A stretch of 64,000 bases of DNA from assembly GCA_964244295.1 (NCBI GenBank), contig CAXTIG010000035.1, forward strand, positions 12,997 to 76,996, in the 5' to 3' direction. The first letter of the stretch is position 1, and each line of letters opens with the position of its first letter. This DNA comes from JAJAZB01 sp964244295. GTDB lineage: Bacteria > Bacteroidota > Bacteroidia > Cytophagales > Spirosomataceae. The notes under the pieces are model-generated. The model had not been told where the DNA came from. It was given only the letters and a program-made list of their open reading frames with translations, and searched no databases. Below, in pieces: positions 8,731 to 18,806 of the stretch. A program made the translations under genes and the position numbers.

Positions 8731-10134
8731 TCAGTAACCCTCGTTTTGTGTCAAATTAGGGTTGGCATCGCGTTCACGCTGCGGGATGGGCAGGATCAAC
8801 TTCGGATTGTTCCAGGCCAGCGCAGTTGAAATCGGACGGCGGGTGCGCTTCAGGTCGTGAAGCAGGTGCCCTTCGAAGGCCAGCTCCAGTCTGCGCTCCT
8901 TCAGGATGGCATCCAGGGTCAGCGTGGCGAGCGGGGCCAGACCAACGCGTTCGCGCAGGATGTTGATGTCGTTTTCGGGGGTATCACCAACGGTCGTTCG
9001 TAGGCGGAAGTTGCACTCCGCACGGGTCAAGGCCATCTCGGCCAGGCGAATGACGGGCACGTTCCCGAAGCGATCCAGGAACTTTGAGGTAAACACGCGA
9101 GTGCCCGACCCGTTGAAGAAAGTACCGCGCAGGTCGCCCGCTTCGTAAAGCTGCCGGTGGCGGGGTTGAATTCGGATGTCACTGCGACCAGCCGTACCCG
9201 GCAGGCTACCGATGGTGGTGCCGTAAAACGTGTTGAGGTCGCTGGCTCCGTCCTGTTCGGTGATGCGCACGGTAAAGATGTGCTCCGGGGTGTTCTGGGA
9301 GCTTTGCGTAAACAGAAAGTTATTGTACAAACTCGTCCAATCGCCCACTAGGCCGAAATTTTCGGAGAGAATCACCCGGTTGGCCGCGTCGCGGGCAGCG
9401 GCGTAGTTCTGCTGCATGAGGTACACCCGCGAGAGCATCCCGGCTGCCAGGCCCTTGTTGGCGTAGTAGTTGTTGGCCAGGGGCAGTAGAGCCTCGGCCT
9501 TTGTCAGGTCGTCGATTACCTGCGCGTACACCTGCGCTACCGAACTCCGGCTCACCGCCAGGGCAGCAATGTCGGCGGGCGTGGGGTCCGAGATTTTGGT
9601 GGGCGTCAGCACCAGGGGTACGCCGGGGTTGGCAGCGTTGGCGGCGTCGCCGCCGTCGCCCCAGGTTTTGGCGTACAGCCGCACCAGTTCAAAGTAAATC
9701 ATGCCCCGCAGGCAGCGGGCTTCGCCCTCGACCCGGCCCCGGCTGCCTTCCACCACTTTAGGGAGGTTGGCCAATACGTTGTTGGCCCGGTTGATGGCGT
9801 TGTAGGAGGCATTCCAGGTGGCCGTCACCTGGGTGTTGTTGGCTAGAATGGCTTTGTTCCAAATGTCGCGGTGCGAAGCGAACGTGCCCGCAAAGCGTAC
9901 CTCGCCATTGTCGCCGAGCAAGTCGGGGATGTACTGAAAAGCCCCGCCGAACACGTTGACGCTCTGCACACCGTCGTAGGTACCAATGAGGGCACCCGTC
10001 ACATCGCCCGACGTGGTTAGGGCAGTGGCGGCGTCGATGGTCTGGGTAGGTAGAACCTCCAGTTTATCGGCGCAGGAGGCCAGGGTCAGCAGACCCATCG
10101 CCAAAAAAGAAGATTTAACGAGAATTCGTTTCAT
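8731..10134 (-). CDS. RagB/SusD family nutrient-binding outer membrane lipoprotein
   Basis: A 467-residue surface lipoprotein of the SusD family that caps the SusC channel and helps bind its ligand, usually a glycan or peptide. The lipobox is LTLASC with Cys20 as the lipidated residue. A TPR-like helical N-terminal half (AINRANNVLANLP, RCLRGMIYFELVRLYAKTWG) and the C-terminal ERRLELAFEGHLLHDLKR stretch are typical. The start at MKRILVKSSF is preferred over an upstream in-frame codon because it opens the signal peptide. It lies 86 bases downstream of its susC partner and is probably co-transcribed. Substrate not inferable. Confidence 0.94.
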   Translation of the reverse strand: MKRILVKSSFLAMGLLTLASCADKLEVLPTQTIDAATALTTSGDVTGALIGTYDGVQSVNVFGGAFQYIPDLLGDNGEVRFAGTFASHRDIWNKAILANNTQVTATWNASYNAINRANNVLANLPKVVEGSRGRVEGEARCLRGMIYFELVRLYAKTWGDGGDAANAANPGVPLVLTPTKISDPTPADIAALAVSRSSVAQVYAQVIDDLTKAEALLPLANNYYANKGLAAGMLSRVYLMQQNYAAARDAANRVILSENFGLVGDWTSLYNNFLFTQSSQNTPEHIFTVRITEQDGASDLNTFYGTTIGSLPGTAGRSDIRIQPRHRQLYEAGDLRGTFFNGSGTRVFTSKFLDRFGNVPVIRLAEMALTRAECNFRLRTTVGDTPENDINILRERVGLAPLATLTLDAILKERRLELAFEGHLLHDLKRTRRPISTALAWNNPKLILPIPQRERDANPNLTQNEGY

Positions 10135-10220
10135 GGAAAATTTTGGTGGTTGATGGGGAGCGGTGAGAAGTGCGCTGTTAAATTCAGTTGAAAGCATCTT
10201 ACATCTCACCTTTCACCGTT

Positions 10221-13200
10221 TTAGAATCCAAGGTTCAGGCCAACGAGGAACGTGCGCGGTTGAGGCGGGGTGTAAAAGTCGTTGCCCTGGGCCACATTCG
10301 TCGTGAAGTCGTCGGAGTTTACTTCAGGATCCCAGCCGTTGTACTTCGTAAACGTAAGCAGGTTCATCCCGGAGAAATAAATCCGGGCTTTTTCGATTCC
10401 AATCTTTCGGGAGAGCGTACCGGGCAGGTTGTAGCCCAGCGTGACCGTGCGCAAACGCACAAAATCGCCCTTGACGATGTACCGGCTGGAAGCCTGGTTG
10501 CCATTAGGTTCCAGGTAGCGGGCTTCGGGTACGTCGGTGTTGGGATTTTGGGCCGTCCAGGCGCGGAGTTGATCCTTAGTCTGATTGTCTTCATAAATCC
10601 CGTTACCCGACGAGTACTGGCCCACGCCAAAGAAGTTGAGGTTGTTGCCAAACACACCGTTGAAGAACATCGTCAGGTCGAGGTTGCCAAACTTGAACGT
10701 GTTGGTGAGGCCTCCCACGAATTTGGGATTTGGATTGCCGAACACTACGCGCTGGGCCTCCGAGTACACGTTGGTGGTCGTGCGGTCGCGGGTACCATCG
10801 GTGGGATTCTCGGTGTTTTTATACCAGAGCGCATCGCCATTGGCCGGATCCACGCCGGCGTACTCCGGCACGAACCACACCCCGATGGGCTGGCCTTCCA
10901 CGGCCCGGTTGGCGAAGCCCCCGATGCCGGCCTCGATTACTTGCTTGTTGATGTTGGTCACTTTGTTGCGGTTGGCGGCCACGTTGAACGAGGTCGTCCA
11001 GGAGAATTTCCCGACCAGGTTCTGGGTGTTGAGCACCAACTCGATCCCCTTGTTTTCCAGGTCACCCACGTTGCGGAACTGGGTGGTAAAACCCGACGAG
11101 GACGGAATGTTCACGTTGAGCAACAGGTCGGAGGTTTTTTTGATGTAGTAGTCTACCTCGCCGTTGAGACGGTTGTTGAAAAATCCGAAGTCCAGGCCCA
11201 CGTCGGTTTGGGTGGTGGTTTCCCACTTCAGGTCGGGGTTCCCAATCTGCGAGGGAGCCTGACCACCCAGTCCCGAGTACACCGTGCCCCCGAACAAGCC
11301 CAGTTGGGGGAAGTTGCCGACTTCCGCGTTGCCCGTAATGCCGTAGCTGGCGCGGAGTTTGAGGAAACTCAGGGGTTGGAAATTCTTCAGGAAAGCCTCC
11401 TCGGTCAGCACCCAGCCCGCCGAAACGGCCGGGAAAAACCCGTAGCGGGCATTTTTACCAAAGCGCGAAGAACCATCGACCCGTCCACTGAGCGAGAGGA
11501 GGTACTTGTCGGCAAATTTGTAGTTGGCCCGCAGGAAGTACGACAGAAATCGAAAGTTGGTTTCGCTCGAATTCCCACTCGAAATCGTCCCGGCACTGGC
11601 GAGGCGCTGGTAGGCGTCGGAAGGAAACTGGGTACCTTCCACCGAGTTGAACTTCGATTGCGACTGCTGATACGACATCCCCAGGGTGGCACCGATGGAG
11701 TGCACCCCAAAGACTTTGTCGTAGGTAAAATAATTGTTAGTCGTGTAGTTGACTATCCCGGCGTAAGTGTTGGAGCCAATCCCACGGGCGGCGCGGGTTT
11801 GGTTGCGGACGGTCTGGCTCCCAAAATACCCTTCTTCCTGCTGGTTGAGGATGTCGACCCCCAGTTCGCTGCGGAAGCGGAGGGCGGGGAGAATCTGAAC
11901 CTGTGCGTAGCCCTGCAGGAGGTTCCGGTAGCTGATGGCGCTGAACGAGGCGTAATTGATGCTGATAAACGGATTGTAGTACAGCGGGATGTTGACATCG
12001 CCCGGAGGGGTACCCGAAGGCAGACCCGTTTCCGGATCTTCAAACGGAGTCAGTGGCGTGATGGCCGAGGCCTGCACGGGGTTCGAGAAGGCATTGTCGC
12101 CGGGGAGTCGCTTATTTTCAGTCCGCGCCAGGCTCATGTTCAGGCCCACGTTCAGCCAGTTGTTGGCTTGCTGGTCGATGTTTACCCGGCCGGTGTAGCG
12201 CTTGAGGGCGTTGCCGATGATGGTACCTTTCTGGTCGAGGTACTGACCCGAAATGTAAAATTTGGTTTTGTCGTTTCCGCCGCTGAACTGCAGATCCATC
12301 TGGTTGATGCCGCCCTGCGAGAAAGCGCGATCCTGCCAGTCGTAGTCGCCTTGCTTAGCCGTGCCGTAGGTTCCGTAACTGTAGTAATCCAGAAAACCAT
12401 CGGGGCCAAACACGTACTGCGTATCCGAACTTGGATCGGCTGGATTGACCCCGTTGCGACGGTCGCTATTTCCAGTGGCTATTTTAAAGAAATCAATGAA
12501 TTCCTGGGCATTCAAGAAATCCACCCGACGGGCGGCGTTGCTGATACCCCCCTGGTAATTGAGCGAGATGTTGGTTTTGCCCGCCTTGCCTTTCTTGGTT
12601 GTGATGAGTACCACGCCGTTGGCCGCCCGCGAGCCGTAAATGGCCGCCGCGCTGGCGTCTTTCAACACCTCGATCGATTCGACGTCGTTGAAGTTGATGT
12701 CGGCCAGGGGGTTGGTATCCCCGCCGTAGGTGCTCAGGTCACCCGTGGTCACGGGGATGCCATCGACCACGTAGAACGGTTGGCTACTCGCCGAAATCGA
12801 CGAACTGCCCCGTACCCGCACCGTGACACCCTGGCCGAGTTTTCCGGTTCCGGCGTTGACGTACACCCCGGCGGCCCGGCCTTGCAGAGCCTGATCCACA
12901 CTAGGGGTGGGCATGTTCTGAATTTCGGTGCCTTTCACCTGGGCGATATTGCCCGTCAAATCGCGCTTAATCTGCGAGCCGTAGCCCGTCACGACCACCT
13001 CACTCAGGCTGGCGGCGTCGGCCACCAGGGTGACATCGAGTGCCGTGCGACTCCCGACCACGATTTCCTGGCGGGTAAAGCCCACGTAGCTAAATAGGAG
13101 CGTGGCGTTGTCGGGAATACTCAGGCGGTAATTGCCGGAGGCGTCGGTGGTGGTGCCCTGGTTGCTGCCTTTCACGAGTACGGACACGCCCACGAGCGGC

Positions 13201-13313
13201 GAGGCATCGTCGGAGGAGGTGACTTTCCCGCTCAGGGATCGATCCTGAGCACTGACGCACACGGTAGTCAGCAGGGCCAGGAAGAGCATGGAGATTCGTA
13301 GGAGTTGATGCAT
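10221..13313 (-). CDS. SusC/RagA family TonB-linked outer membrane protein
   Basis: A 1030-residue TonB-dependent importer. In order: signal peptide ending VCVSAQ, carboxypeptidase-regulatory-like domain (SLSGKVTSSDDASPLVGVSVLVKG, about 27-105), the SusC signature LSEVVVTGYGSQIKRDLTGNI (about 105-125), a plug domain with VDQALQGRAAGVYV, and a 22-strand-type barrel ending in LNLGF. It pairs with the susD gene downstream and has a well-formed Bacteroidota promoter 42 bases upstream. A second susC/susD pair starts divergently about 475 bases away. No sigma/anti-sigma or hybrid two-component regulator is adjacent. Confidence 0.95.
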   Translation of the reverse strand: MHQLLRISMLFLALLTTVCVSAQDRSLSGKVTSSDDASPLVGVSVLVKGSNQGTTTDASGNYRLSIPDNATLLFSYVGFTRQEIVVGSRTALDVTLVADAASLSEVVVTGYGSQIKRDLTGNIAQVKGTEIQNMPTPSVDQALQGRAAGVYVNAGTGKLGQGVTVRVRGSSSISASSQPFYVVDGIPVTTGDLSTYGGDTNPLADINFNDVESIEVLKDASAAAIYGSRAANGVVLITTKKGKAGKTNISLNYQGGISNAARRVDFLNAQEFIDFFKIATGNSDRRNGVNPADPSSDTQYVFGPDGFLDYYSYGTYGTAKQGDYDWQDRAFSQGGINQMDLQFSGGNDKTKFYISGQYLDQKGTIIGNALKRYTGRVNIDQQANNWLNVGLNMSLARTENKRLPGDNAFSNPVQASAITPLTPFEDPETGLPSGTPPGDVNIPLYYNPFISINYASFSAISYRNLLQGYAQVQILPALRFRSELGVDILNQQEEGYFGSQTVRNQTRAARGIGSNTYAGIVNYTTNNYFTYDKVFGVHSIGATLGMSYQQSQSKFNSVEGTQFPSDAYQRLASAGTISSGNSSETNFRFLSYFLRANYKFADKYLLSLSGRVDGSSRFGKNARYGFFPAVSAGWVLTEEAFLKNFQPLSFLKLRASYGITGNAEVGNFPQLGLFGGTVYSGLGGQAPSQIGNPDLKWETTTQTDVGLDFGFFNNRLNGEVDYYIKKTSDLLLNVNIPSSSGFTTQFRNVGDLENKGIELVLNTQNLVGKFSWTTSFNVAANRNKVTNINKQVIEAGIGGFANRAVEGQPIGVWFVPEYAGVDPANGDALWYKNTENPTDGTRDRTTTNVYSEAQRVVFGNPNPKFVGGLTNTFKFGNLDLTMFFNGVFGNNLNFFGVGQYSSGNGIYEDNQTKDQLRAWTAQNPNTDVPEARYLEPNGNQASSRYIVKGDFVRLRTVTLGYNLPGTLSRKIGIEKARIYFSGMNLLTFTKYNGWDPEVNSDDFTTNVAQGNDFYTPPQPRTFLVGLNLGF

Positions 13314-13354
13314 TGCGTTTGGTTGAAGGTGAAAAAATGAAGGGTGTCGTTTCT

Positions 13355-13391
13355 CAAAGGTAAATCAGGGAACTAACTTTTGACAACAAAG
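13355..13391 (-). promoter_or_regulatory. Bacteroidota promoter of the minus-strand susC
   Basis: On the minus strand TTTGTTG (13385-13391 read in reverse) is followed after about 21-24 bases by TACCTTTG (13355-13362), matching the TTTG / TAnnTTTG consensus. The gene starts 41 bases downstream. Confidence 0.75.
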
Positions 13392-13408
13392 TCACCGTAA
13401 AATACCCC

Positions 13409-13462
13409 AAATCGGGGGAGAAAAGCGGAAGAATCCCCGATTTATATCGGCCATTCCCCGAT
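13409..13462. promoter_or_regulatory. Three ATCGGGG half-sites between the divergent susC genes
   Basis: AAATCGGGG (13409-13417) and CCCCGATTT (13435-13443) form an inverted pair, and a third CCCCGAT follows at 13456-13462. They lie upstream of the promoter of the minus-strand susC and could be a regulator binding site. The rest of the 475-base space, apart from the two promoter boxes, shows nothing I recognise. Confidence 0.35.
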
Positions 13463-13788
13463 AAGCCCAATTTTATTTGCCGAAATGATACGATTGGTTA
13501 GAGCGGTTTCAACCAGTACGAGCAAACCGAAAGCGGGGTTGCCTTGGCGTTGAAAGTAAGTCGGATATCTCCGTAAAATGCAAACCCGGTTCGAGTAAGG
13601 AATTAATACCCCACTTAGGATATAGGTTTTGTTAGCGAAAGATTATTTTATCGTTCTAGGAATCCGGCACTTTAAAAGAATTGAGAAGCTTCGTTTCGTA
13701 AAATAAAATTTTGGAACGGGTGGGACAATAATCAAGACTTCGATTACTTTTGTCCGGTAATTATCCTTAACCAACTCTTCAATCAAAA

Positions 13789-16700
13789 ATGAAAAAAGCT
13801 CTACTCTGGAGCCTGCTATGGCTCTGTGGAATCGGGTCCGCTTTGGCCCAGGATCGGCGCGTAACCGGGAAAGTAAGCGCCTCCGACGACAACTCACCCT
13901 TGCCGGGTGTTTCCGTACTTTTGAAGGGCAGTAACACCGGGGCTTCCACCGATGCCTCCGGCAGTTACTCCATCGCCGTGCCCGCTGCGGGGGGTACGCT
14001 GGTGTTCAGTTCGGTTGGGTTTGCCACTCAAAATGTGGAAATCGGCAGCAAGACGGTCGTGAACGTCACTCTCGCCACCGATGCCCGGCAGCTTTCCGAA
14101 GTCGTCGTGACCGGGGTTGGGGTAGCGACCAGCAAGACCAAACTCGGCATCGCCGTGGAATCGATTCTCTCAAGAGACCTGCCGCCCGCCCCGAGTTCGT
14201 CCATCGACCAGGCCCTTCAGGGCAAAATCGCCGGGGCACTCATCACCACGCCCAACGGTACGCCCGGTGCCCGCGCCAACATCCTGCTACGCGGTATCAA
14301 CACCATCAACCGGGGTACCTCGCCCATTATCCTGATGGACGGCGTTCAAGTGGGCGCTACCGACATTAATTCCATCGACTTAACCAATATTGAGCGCGTG
14401 GAGGTAATCCAGGGGGCTGCCGCCGGTACAATTTACGGGGCGCAAGGGGCTAATGGGGTCATCCAACTCTTTACTAAGCGCGGCACCAACGGGCCGGTGC
14501 GAGTGAATTTTTCCAACAGTTACGCTACTAACGAGTACCTCAACATCGGTAACGTCCACAAGGCTGACAAGCACGCCTTCGTGACCGACGCCAACAACGT
14601 GGTAATTGACGCCGCCGGGAAGCCGTTGGTGTTCGACGAAGCGCAAGGGTTGTACCCCCAGGCGATTCAGTACAACGCCCTGGATGTGAACAGCAATGCC
14701 AACAAACCCTACGACCAGAACCTGAAGTTCTACGATCACTTCAAGATGTTCTTCATTCCTTCGCATACGATCAACAACTCGTTGAACATTTCGGGGGGAA
14801 GCGATAAGTTCGATTTCAGCTTTTCAGGAGCGAACAAGAACGAAACCAGCACGCTCAAAAACAACGGAGGCTACAACCGGACCAACCTGGTGGCCAACAT
14901 CGGGGTGACACTGGCCAAAAACCTGACGTTCCGCACGATTACGCAGTTGGTCTACACCAAGAATACCCTGCGCAACGACGACCGGACGGCCCTGTATTCG
15001 CTCAATAATACCCGCCCCTTTGCCAACTACGACTTCGTGGATGCCGACGGAAATTACGCGGGCTACTTCGGCAGCGCAGCGGGCGTAAACGGCTTCAACC
15101 CCAATTACCGCAGTCAGTACCGCAACCACCTCGATAACAAGGTGGACGTGATTCAAAGCTTCGAATTGGATTATAAGCCCATCAAGTTTTTGGCTCTCAA
15201 CGCCAAGTACGGCATGAACTACCAGCGTGAGACGGACCGCTACACCTACGCCAACCAGTCGCAAAACCGGAACGTACTCGCCAACGCGGGCGGCACTTAC
15301 GTGGGCATCAACGCTCCTGACCCCAGAGGTGAAATCTCGAACTACGATTACACCACTACCTACCAGAATTTCCTGGGTAGCGCCACCATCCACACCGATT
15401 TTGCCAAGGATTTCAACAGTAGCCTGCCGATTGTTACCTCCACCCAGATCGCGTTCGACTACCGCCAGACCAAGTACCGGGAATACAACACGTACACAAC
15501 CGGACTACCCATTTACAAGCCCTTCACGGGTGCTCAGGGAGCTAACTACCGGGTTAGTACCGATTTAAGTCAACCCTTTACAACGTATGGTTACCTGATC
15601 AACCAGCGCATTGAGTTCGGCGAGTTCGCCGGGATTTCGGGCGGGTTCCGGAGCGATTATTCCTCCGCCTTTGGGGGAGGCTCGAAGCCATTTACGTTCC
15701 CACGGGGCGATATTTACCTACGACCCTCCTCGCTGGGTTTCTGGCAAAACAGCGCTTTGGGAAATGTAATACCCGAGTTTAAGTTACGTGCTGCCTACGG
15801 ACAAGCTGGAATTCAGCCCAGGCCTTTCGACCGGTACGTGACGCTCTCCACCCGGACCTTAGGCAATAACAGCGTATTTTTTTACCCGACGGCTCAAAAA
15901 AATCCCGGCCTCGACGTGGAAGTATCAGAGGAGCTTGAAATCGGGACCGACTTCAGTCTTAGCGCGGGTAACGGCGAGTGGTTCAAGCGACTCAATTTTT
16001 CGCTAACCTACTGGGACCGTAAAACCAAAAACGCCATTTACGATATCGACGCGGCCCCTTCGTCTGGGGTAGGTTCGCTGAAGGACAATGCTTTCTCGCT
16101 CGGCTCGAATGGCTTGCAGTTTTCGCTGAATACCTCGGTGTTTAAGACCCAGAATTTCAGTTGGACGTTTACCACGAATTTTGGGCACCAGACCTCGAAG
16201 ATCACTGCCGTAAAAGGGGGAGGCGAAGTGGTACTTCTTTCGAGCGCGGGCAGTACCGGTTACGTACTCAAAGCGGGTGAAAAAATCGGTCAATTGTTCG
16301 GTTTCATGGCAATTCGCAGCCTCGACCAAATCCTGCCCGACGGCACCCCTGCCCTCACCGAAGCCCAGAAAGCAGCGGGAACGTTTGAAGTGGCCAGCAA
16401 CGGGTACGTGGTCAACAAAACTACCAAGCAGCCCTTGTTTAGCACGAAACAGTACAGTTTCGGAGACCCCAACCCGCTGTTCAATGCCTCGTTTATCAAC
16501 GAGTTCAACTTCCGCAACTGGCTCACCGTAGGCTTCCAGTTCGACTGGGTGTACAAAAATCACGTATACAACCAGACCAAATCCTGGCTCTATCGCGACG
16601 GCATCAGCGGCGATTATACCGAACCCATTACCATCGGTGGGCAAACGGGAGCCTGGACGGCCTTCTACCGGGGCGTGTACCAGGCCGGGGCCAACAACGG

Positions 16701-16983
16701 CACGAAGGATTACTTCTACGAAGATGCGTCCTACGTCCGCCTGCGTAACGTGCAGATCGGGGTCGATTTTGCCAAACTCACCAAGCTTCCCGTGCTGCGC
16801 CAAGCCCAACTCCTACTGTCGGGCCGCAACCTGCTGACCTTCACTAAGTACACCGGCTTCGACCCGGAGGTGAGTTCGGGTAGCACCACCGGCAACGAAA
16901 ACTCGGCCTGGGACCGGGGCACCGACCACAACACCCTGCCCAACCTACGCTCGTACCAGATTGGGCTGAACATTGGATTCTAA
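13789..16983 (+). CDS. SusC/RagA family TonB-linked outer membrane protein
   Basis: A 1064-residue TonB-dependent importer with signal peptide (to about SALAQ), carboxypeptidase-regulatory-like domain (RRVTGKVSASDDNSPLPGVSV onward), SusC signature LSEVVVTGVGVATSKTKLG, plug with IDQALQGKIAGALI, and barrel ending LNIGF. A -7 box TACTTTTG lies at 13745-13752 but no clear -33 element is seen. It forms a pair with the susD gene 88 bases downstream. It is only distantly like the divergent neighbour, so the two pairs probably take up different ligands. Confidence 0.95.
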   Translation: MKKALLWSLLWLCGIGSALAQDRRVTGKVSASDDNSPLPGVSVLLKGSNTGASTDASGSYSIAVPAAGGTLVFSSVGFATQNVEIGSKTVVNVTLATDARQLSEVVVTGVGVATSKTKLGIAVESILSRDLPPAPSSSIDQALQGKIAGALITTPNGTPGARANILLRGINTINRGTSPIILMDGVQVGATDINSIDLTNIERVEVIQGAAAGTIYGAQGANGVIQLFTKRGTNGPVRVNFSNSYATNEYLNIGNVHKADKHAFVTDANNVVIDAAGKPLVFDEAQGLYPQAIQYNALDVNSNANKPYDQNLKFYDHFKMFFIPSHTINNSLNISGGSDKFDFSFSGANKNETSTLKNNGGYNRTNLVANIGVTLAKNLTFRTITQLVYTKNTLRNDDRTALYSLNNTRPFANYDFVDADGNYAGYFGSAAGVNGFNPNYRSQYRNHLDNKVDVIQSFELDYKPIKFLALNAKYGMNYQRETDRYTYANQSQNRNVLANAGGTYVGINAPDPRGEISNYDYTTTYQNFLGSATIHTDFAKDFNSSLPIVTSTQIAFDYRQTKYREYNTYTTGLPIYKPFTGAQGANYRVSTDLSQPFTTYGYLINQRIEFGEFAGISGGFRSDYSSAFGGGSKPFTFPRGDIYLRPSSLGFWQNSALGNVIPEFKLRAAYGQAGIQPRPFDRYVTLSTRTLGNNSVFFYPTAQKNPGLDVEVSEELEIGTDFSLSAGNGEWFKRLNFSLTYWDRKTKNAIYDIDAAPSSGVGSLKDNAFSLGSNGLQFSLNTSVFKTQNFSWTFTTNFGHQTSKITAVKGGGEVVLLSSAGSTGYVLKAGEKIGQLFGFMAIRSLDQILPDGTPALTEAQKAAGTFEVASNGYVVNKTTKQPLFSTKQYSFGDPNPLFNASFINEFNFRNWLTVGFQFDWVYKNHVYNQTKSWLYRDGISGDYTEPITIGGQTGAWTAFYRGVYQAGANNGTKDYFYEDASYVRLRNVQIGVDFAKLTKLPVLRQAQLLLSGRNLLTFTKYTGFDPEVSSGSTTGNENSAWDRGTDHNTLPNLRSYQIGLNIGF

Positions 16984-17071
16984 ATCAACTGGTGAAGGGT
17001 AAATTGGTGAAGTATGATTTCTCAAGACGCACCAATTCACAACTCACCCCTCAAAAAACTCACCACTTCTC

Positions 17072-18703
17072 ATGAAACGCGCCAAGCTATTCATAGTCAG
17101 TACTTTGCTCCTGGCCGGACTCGGTGGATGCAAAGACCAACTCGACGTACAAAACCCCAACCAGCCCACCCCGGCGAGTGCCGCCTCCGAACCGGGTGTC
17201 CTGGCTCTCGCCCAAGGCGGCGTGTACGTGACGGGATTCAAGGAAGTAAAATACACCGACGGCGTACCAGGTTTGTTCTGGACCGGGGCCGTAGGCTTCC
17301 ACGAATTGATGGGTGATGCCATCGGCGAAGAAGCCGCCAACCAATATGGCAACCAGATTGGAATGCCCGACTACGTGATTCTCGACGACGGCACGAAGGT
17401 GCTTAACCCCAGTTCGATTCCGACCCAGTACGGCTTGCTGCGGACCGTCAACGTCAACGCCCAGGCGGGGGCCAACCCGCTTTACCACGAGTGGGCCTAC
17501 ATGTACAACCTCAACAACGCCATGAACAGCGTATTGGAGATTGCCGAAAAAACGACTTTTTCGGGCGATAACACCATTCGTAAAAATACCGTGAAAGCGT
17601 GGGCGTACTGGTGGAAAGGCTTCGCGTATTCGCGGATTGGGTCTATTTACTACGCCGGGTTGATCAACAACACGGTGGGCGCAACCAATGGGAATTACGT
17701 AGCCAAAGAGAAAATCATTGAGGAGGCCAACAAAAACCTCGATCAGAGCGCTACTCTGCTGGGTAGCCTGACCGCCGAAATCAACTACACCACCGTGATG
17801 AAGGCCCTCATCGCCGACTTTAACCAAGTCGGGAAAGGGCAGGTACCCGATCCCGGTATGTGGAAGCGGACTATCAATACGCTCAAGGCTCGTAATTTGC
17901 TGGTCAACACCCGCACCAAAGACATGACGGCCGCGCAGTGGAATACGCTCCTTACCCTGACCAACGACGGAGTGAAAGCGACGGACAATGTGTTTACGGG
18001 ACGCTCGAACGCCAACGCCGACTTCATCAGTGCCATCAGTGGTAGCCTGGCCCCCAAATCGACGGGTCCGATTGGTTCAGTGACGTATAAAGTTAGTGAA
18101 CGCCTTATCCAGGATTTCCCGAAGGGGGACAAGCGCCTCGAAAACAACTTCAATCAGGTAGCCGTGTGGCTGGGCAACTCCGACCGGGGCAATGCCTTCA
18201 ATACGCGCTGGCAGTTGCTCAACAAAGGCAAAAGCATGGCTGGCGTGGTAACCCTAAGCACCCAGGACATTGGGGCCTATGAACTTTACCTGTCCAGTAC
18301 GTTTGAAGAAAACGAGCTGATGAAGGCCGAAGCCAAAATCTACACCGGCGACATCGCCGGAGGCCTGACTTCCATCGACGCCGTGCGCAGTTCTCAAGGC
18401 GCGGGCCTTGCTCCGCTGGCGGGCCTTGCCAAAGCCGACGCCCTCGAAGAACTCCGCAAGGAGCGCCGCGTGGGGCTGTTCCTGCGCGGGCTGTCGTTCT
18501 ACGATGCCCGGCGCTGGGGGGTCATCGACGACATCTCGAAGGGCGGGGGCCGCACCAACGCCGTGGTACTCGACAAAGCCGGGAAGTTGAACACCAAAGC
18601 CACCCTCAACTACAACTTCCTCGACTACTGGGATGTACCCGACAACGAACTGGCCTACAACCCCGCCGCTGCGGGTAGTGCGCCAACTAAGAATCCGAAG
18701 TAA
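17072..18703 (+). CDS. RagB/SusD family nutrient-binding outer membrane lipoprotein
   Basis: A 543-residue SusD-type lipoprotein. The lipobox LAGLGGC places the lipidated Cys at residue 20, followed by KDQLDVQNPNQPT, a typical SusD start. A C-terminal stretch ALEELRKERRVGLFLRGLSFYDARRWG is the conserved SusD ending. It follows its susC partner on the same strand after 88 bases that carry imperfect TTGGTGAA/TTCACCAA inverted tracts, and is followed by a hairpin terminator. It should sit on the cell surface over the SusC channel. Substrate unknown. Confidence 0.94.
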   Translation: MKRAKLFIVSTLLLAGLGGCKDQLDVQNPNQPTPASAASEPGVLALAQGGVYVTGFKEVKYTDGVPGLFWTGAVGFHELMGDAIGEEAANQYGNQIGMPDYVILDDGTKVLNPSSIPTQYGLLRTVNVNAQAGANPLYHEWAYMYNLNNAMNSVLEIAEKTTFSGDNTIRKNTVKAWAYWWKGFAYSRIGSIYYAGLINNTVGATNGNYVAKEKIIEEANKNLDQSATLLGSLTAEINYTTVMKALIADFNQVGKGQVPDPGMWKRTINTLKARNLLVNTRTKDMTAAQWNTLLTLTNDGVKATDNVFTGRSNANADFISAISGSLAPKSTGPIGSVTYKVSERLIQDFPKGDKRLENNFNQVAVWLGNSDRGNAFNTRWQLLNKGKSMAGVVTLSTQDIGAYELYLSSTFEENELMKAEAKIYTGDIAGGLTSIDAVRSSQGAGLAPLAGLAKADALEELRKERRVGLFLRGLSFYDARRWGVIDDISKGGGRTNAVVLDKAGKLNTKATLNYNFLDYWDVPDNELAYNPAAAGSAPTKNPK

Positions 18704-18734
18704 CCAACGCCCCAAAACAATCCGTGATTCAGTC

Positions 18735-18773
18735 CAGAAAAGCCTCCCAGGGTATCGGGGGGCTTTTCTGTTT
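18735..18773 (+). terminator. Rho-independent terminator after susD
   Basis: CAGAAAAGCCTCCC (18735-18748) pairs with GGGGGGCTTTTCTG (18757-18770) with one G-T pair and is followed by TTT. It ends the plus-strand susC/susD operon. Confidence 0.8.
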
Positions 18774-18806
18774 AGTTAGTTTTGCAGCCAATTCCCGCTT
18801 TCGCCC

